Shown here one piece after another: positions 63,999 through 64,000 of a stretch of 64,000 bases of DNA. The position numbers were made by a program, and so were the translations under genes. The notes beneath the pieces were generated by a model. The model was not told the origin of the DNA and searched no databases. It worked only from the letters and a program-made list of their open reading frames with translations. Numbering within the stretch: the stretch's first letter is position 1; the number at the start of each line of letters is the position of its first letter. The DNA comes from Arthrobacter sp. StoSoilB22 (lineage in GTDB: Bacteria; Actinomycetota; Actinomycetes; Actinomycetales; Micrococcaceae): assembly GCF_019977315.1 (NCBI RefSeq), contig NZ_AP024652.1, positions 2,046,001 through 2,110,000 on the forward strand, read 5' to 3'.

Positions 63999-64000
63999 TG

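Overview
The window looks like chromosome from a high-GC Gram-positive actinobacterium of the Micrococcaceae, most likely Arthrobacter, Paenarthrobacter or Pseudarthrobacter. The evidence is GC-rich codon use, many ATGA-overlapped genes, DUF4192, DUF3040, DUF4389 and DUF5655 proteins, a PpsA/PpsR pair and a DevS/DosT-type heme-GAF sensor. The assignment comes from protein character only; there is no rRNA or complete tRNA to anchor it.

Layout. 1-8.6 kb is accessory and decayed. It holds a MalT-like ATPase regulator (runs off the left edge), a riboflavin-kinase domain joined to a TetR-like helix-turn-helix, small unknown genes, and a run of broken genes (LacI regulator, PntB, aldehyde dehydrogenase, Abi-family abortive infection protein with an amber stop, ArgD tail) around an intact DUF4192 gene. 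8.8-16.9 kb is a metabolic block: FCD-type GntR regulator, Ldh/Pyr2C-reductase-family dehydrogenase, PPOX-fold protein, ProC, an MHS transporter, a CynX-type transporter and a GNAT acetyltransferase.

17.7-45.9 kb is bracketed by two copies of a ~135-bp repeat that each end in the same 23-bp tRNA-3'-end-like sequence. A third, partial copy lies at 21.9 kb. The left part holds a secreted protein with a bacteriocin-like tail, a broken ArdC-like antirestriction gene, a plasmid-type SSB and an IS1595 remnant. The centre (22.6-38.9 kb) is a self-contained sugar, cyclitol or glycoside catabolic regulon: three Gfo/Idh/MocA oxidoreductases, two xylose-isomerase-like TIM barrels, two VOC proteins, two SDRs, a KDPG-type aldolase with an unknown P-loop kinase, an MHS and a CynX-type transporter, an ABC importer and one LacI regulator. 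The operator TGAGATCGGTTGCA occurs seven times, only in the three promoter regions of this set, so I infer that this LacI controls all of it. Then follow LysR-SdaA and Lrp-MFS-M20 hydrolase.

46.1-47.5 kb holds a frameshifted extra sliding-clamp (DnaN-like) gene. 47.6-51.3 kb is a compact MesX-MesD-flavin reductase operon (folate-independent methionine synthase) with a divergent LysR. 51.6-54.8 kb is ppsA-ppsR. 54.8-58.5 kb is an ABC-2 exporter with a DUF5655 gene. 58.5-64 kb resembles a DosR-type stress regulon: PPOX protein, DUF4389, two universal stress proteins, flavodoxin, DUF3040 and a DevS-like sensor that has lost its ATPase domain, with DosR-like boxes in the promoters.

All calls come from reading the sequence and from memory of protein families; no database search was run. 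Several frameshifts could be assembly or sequencing errors.
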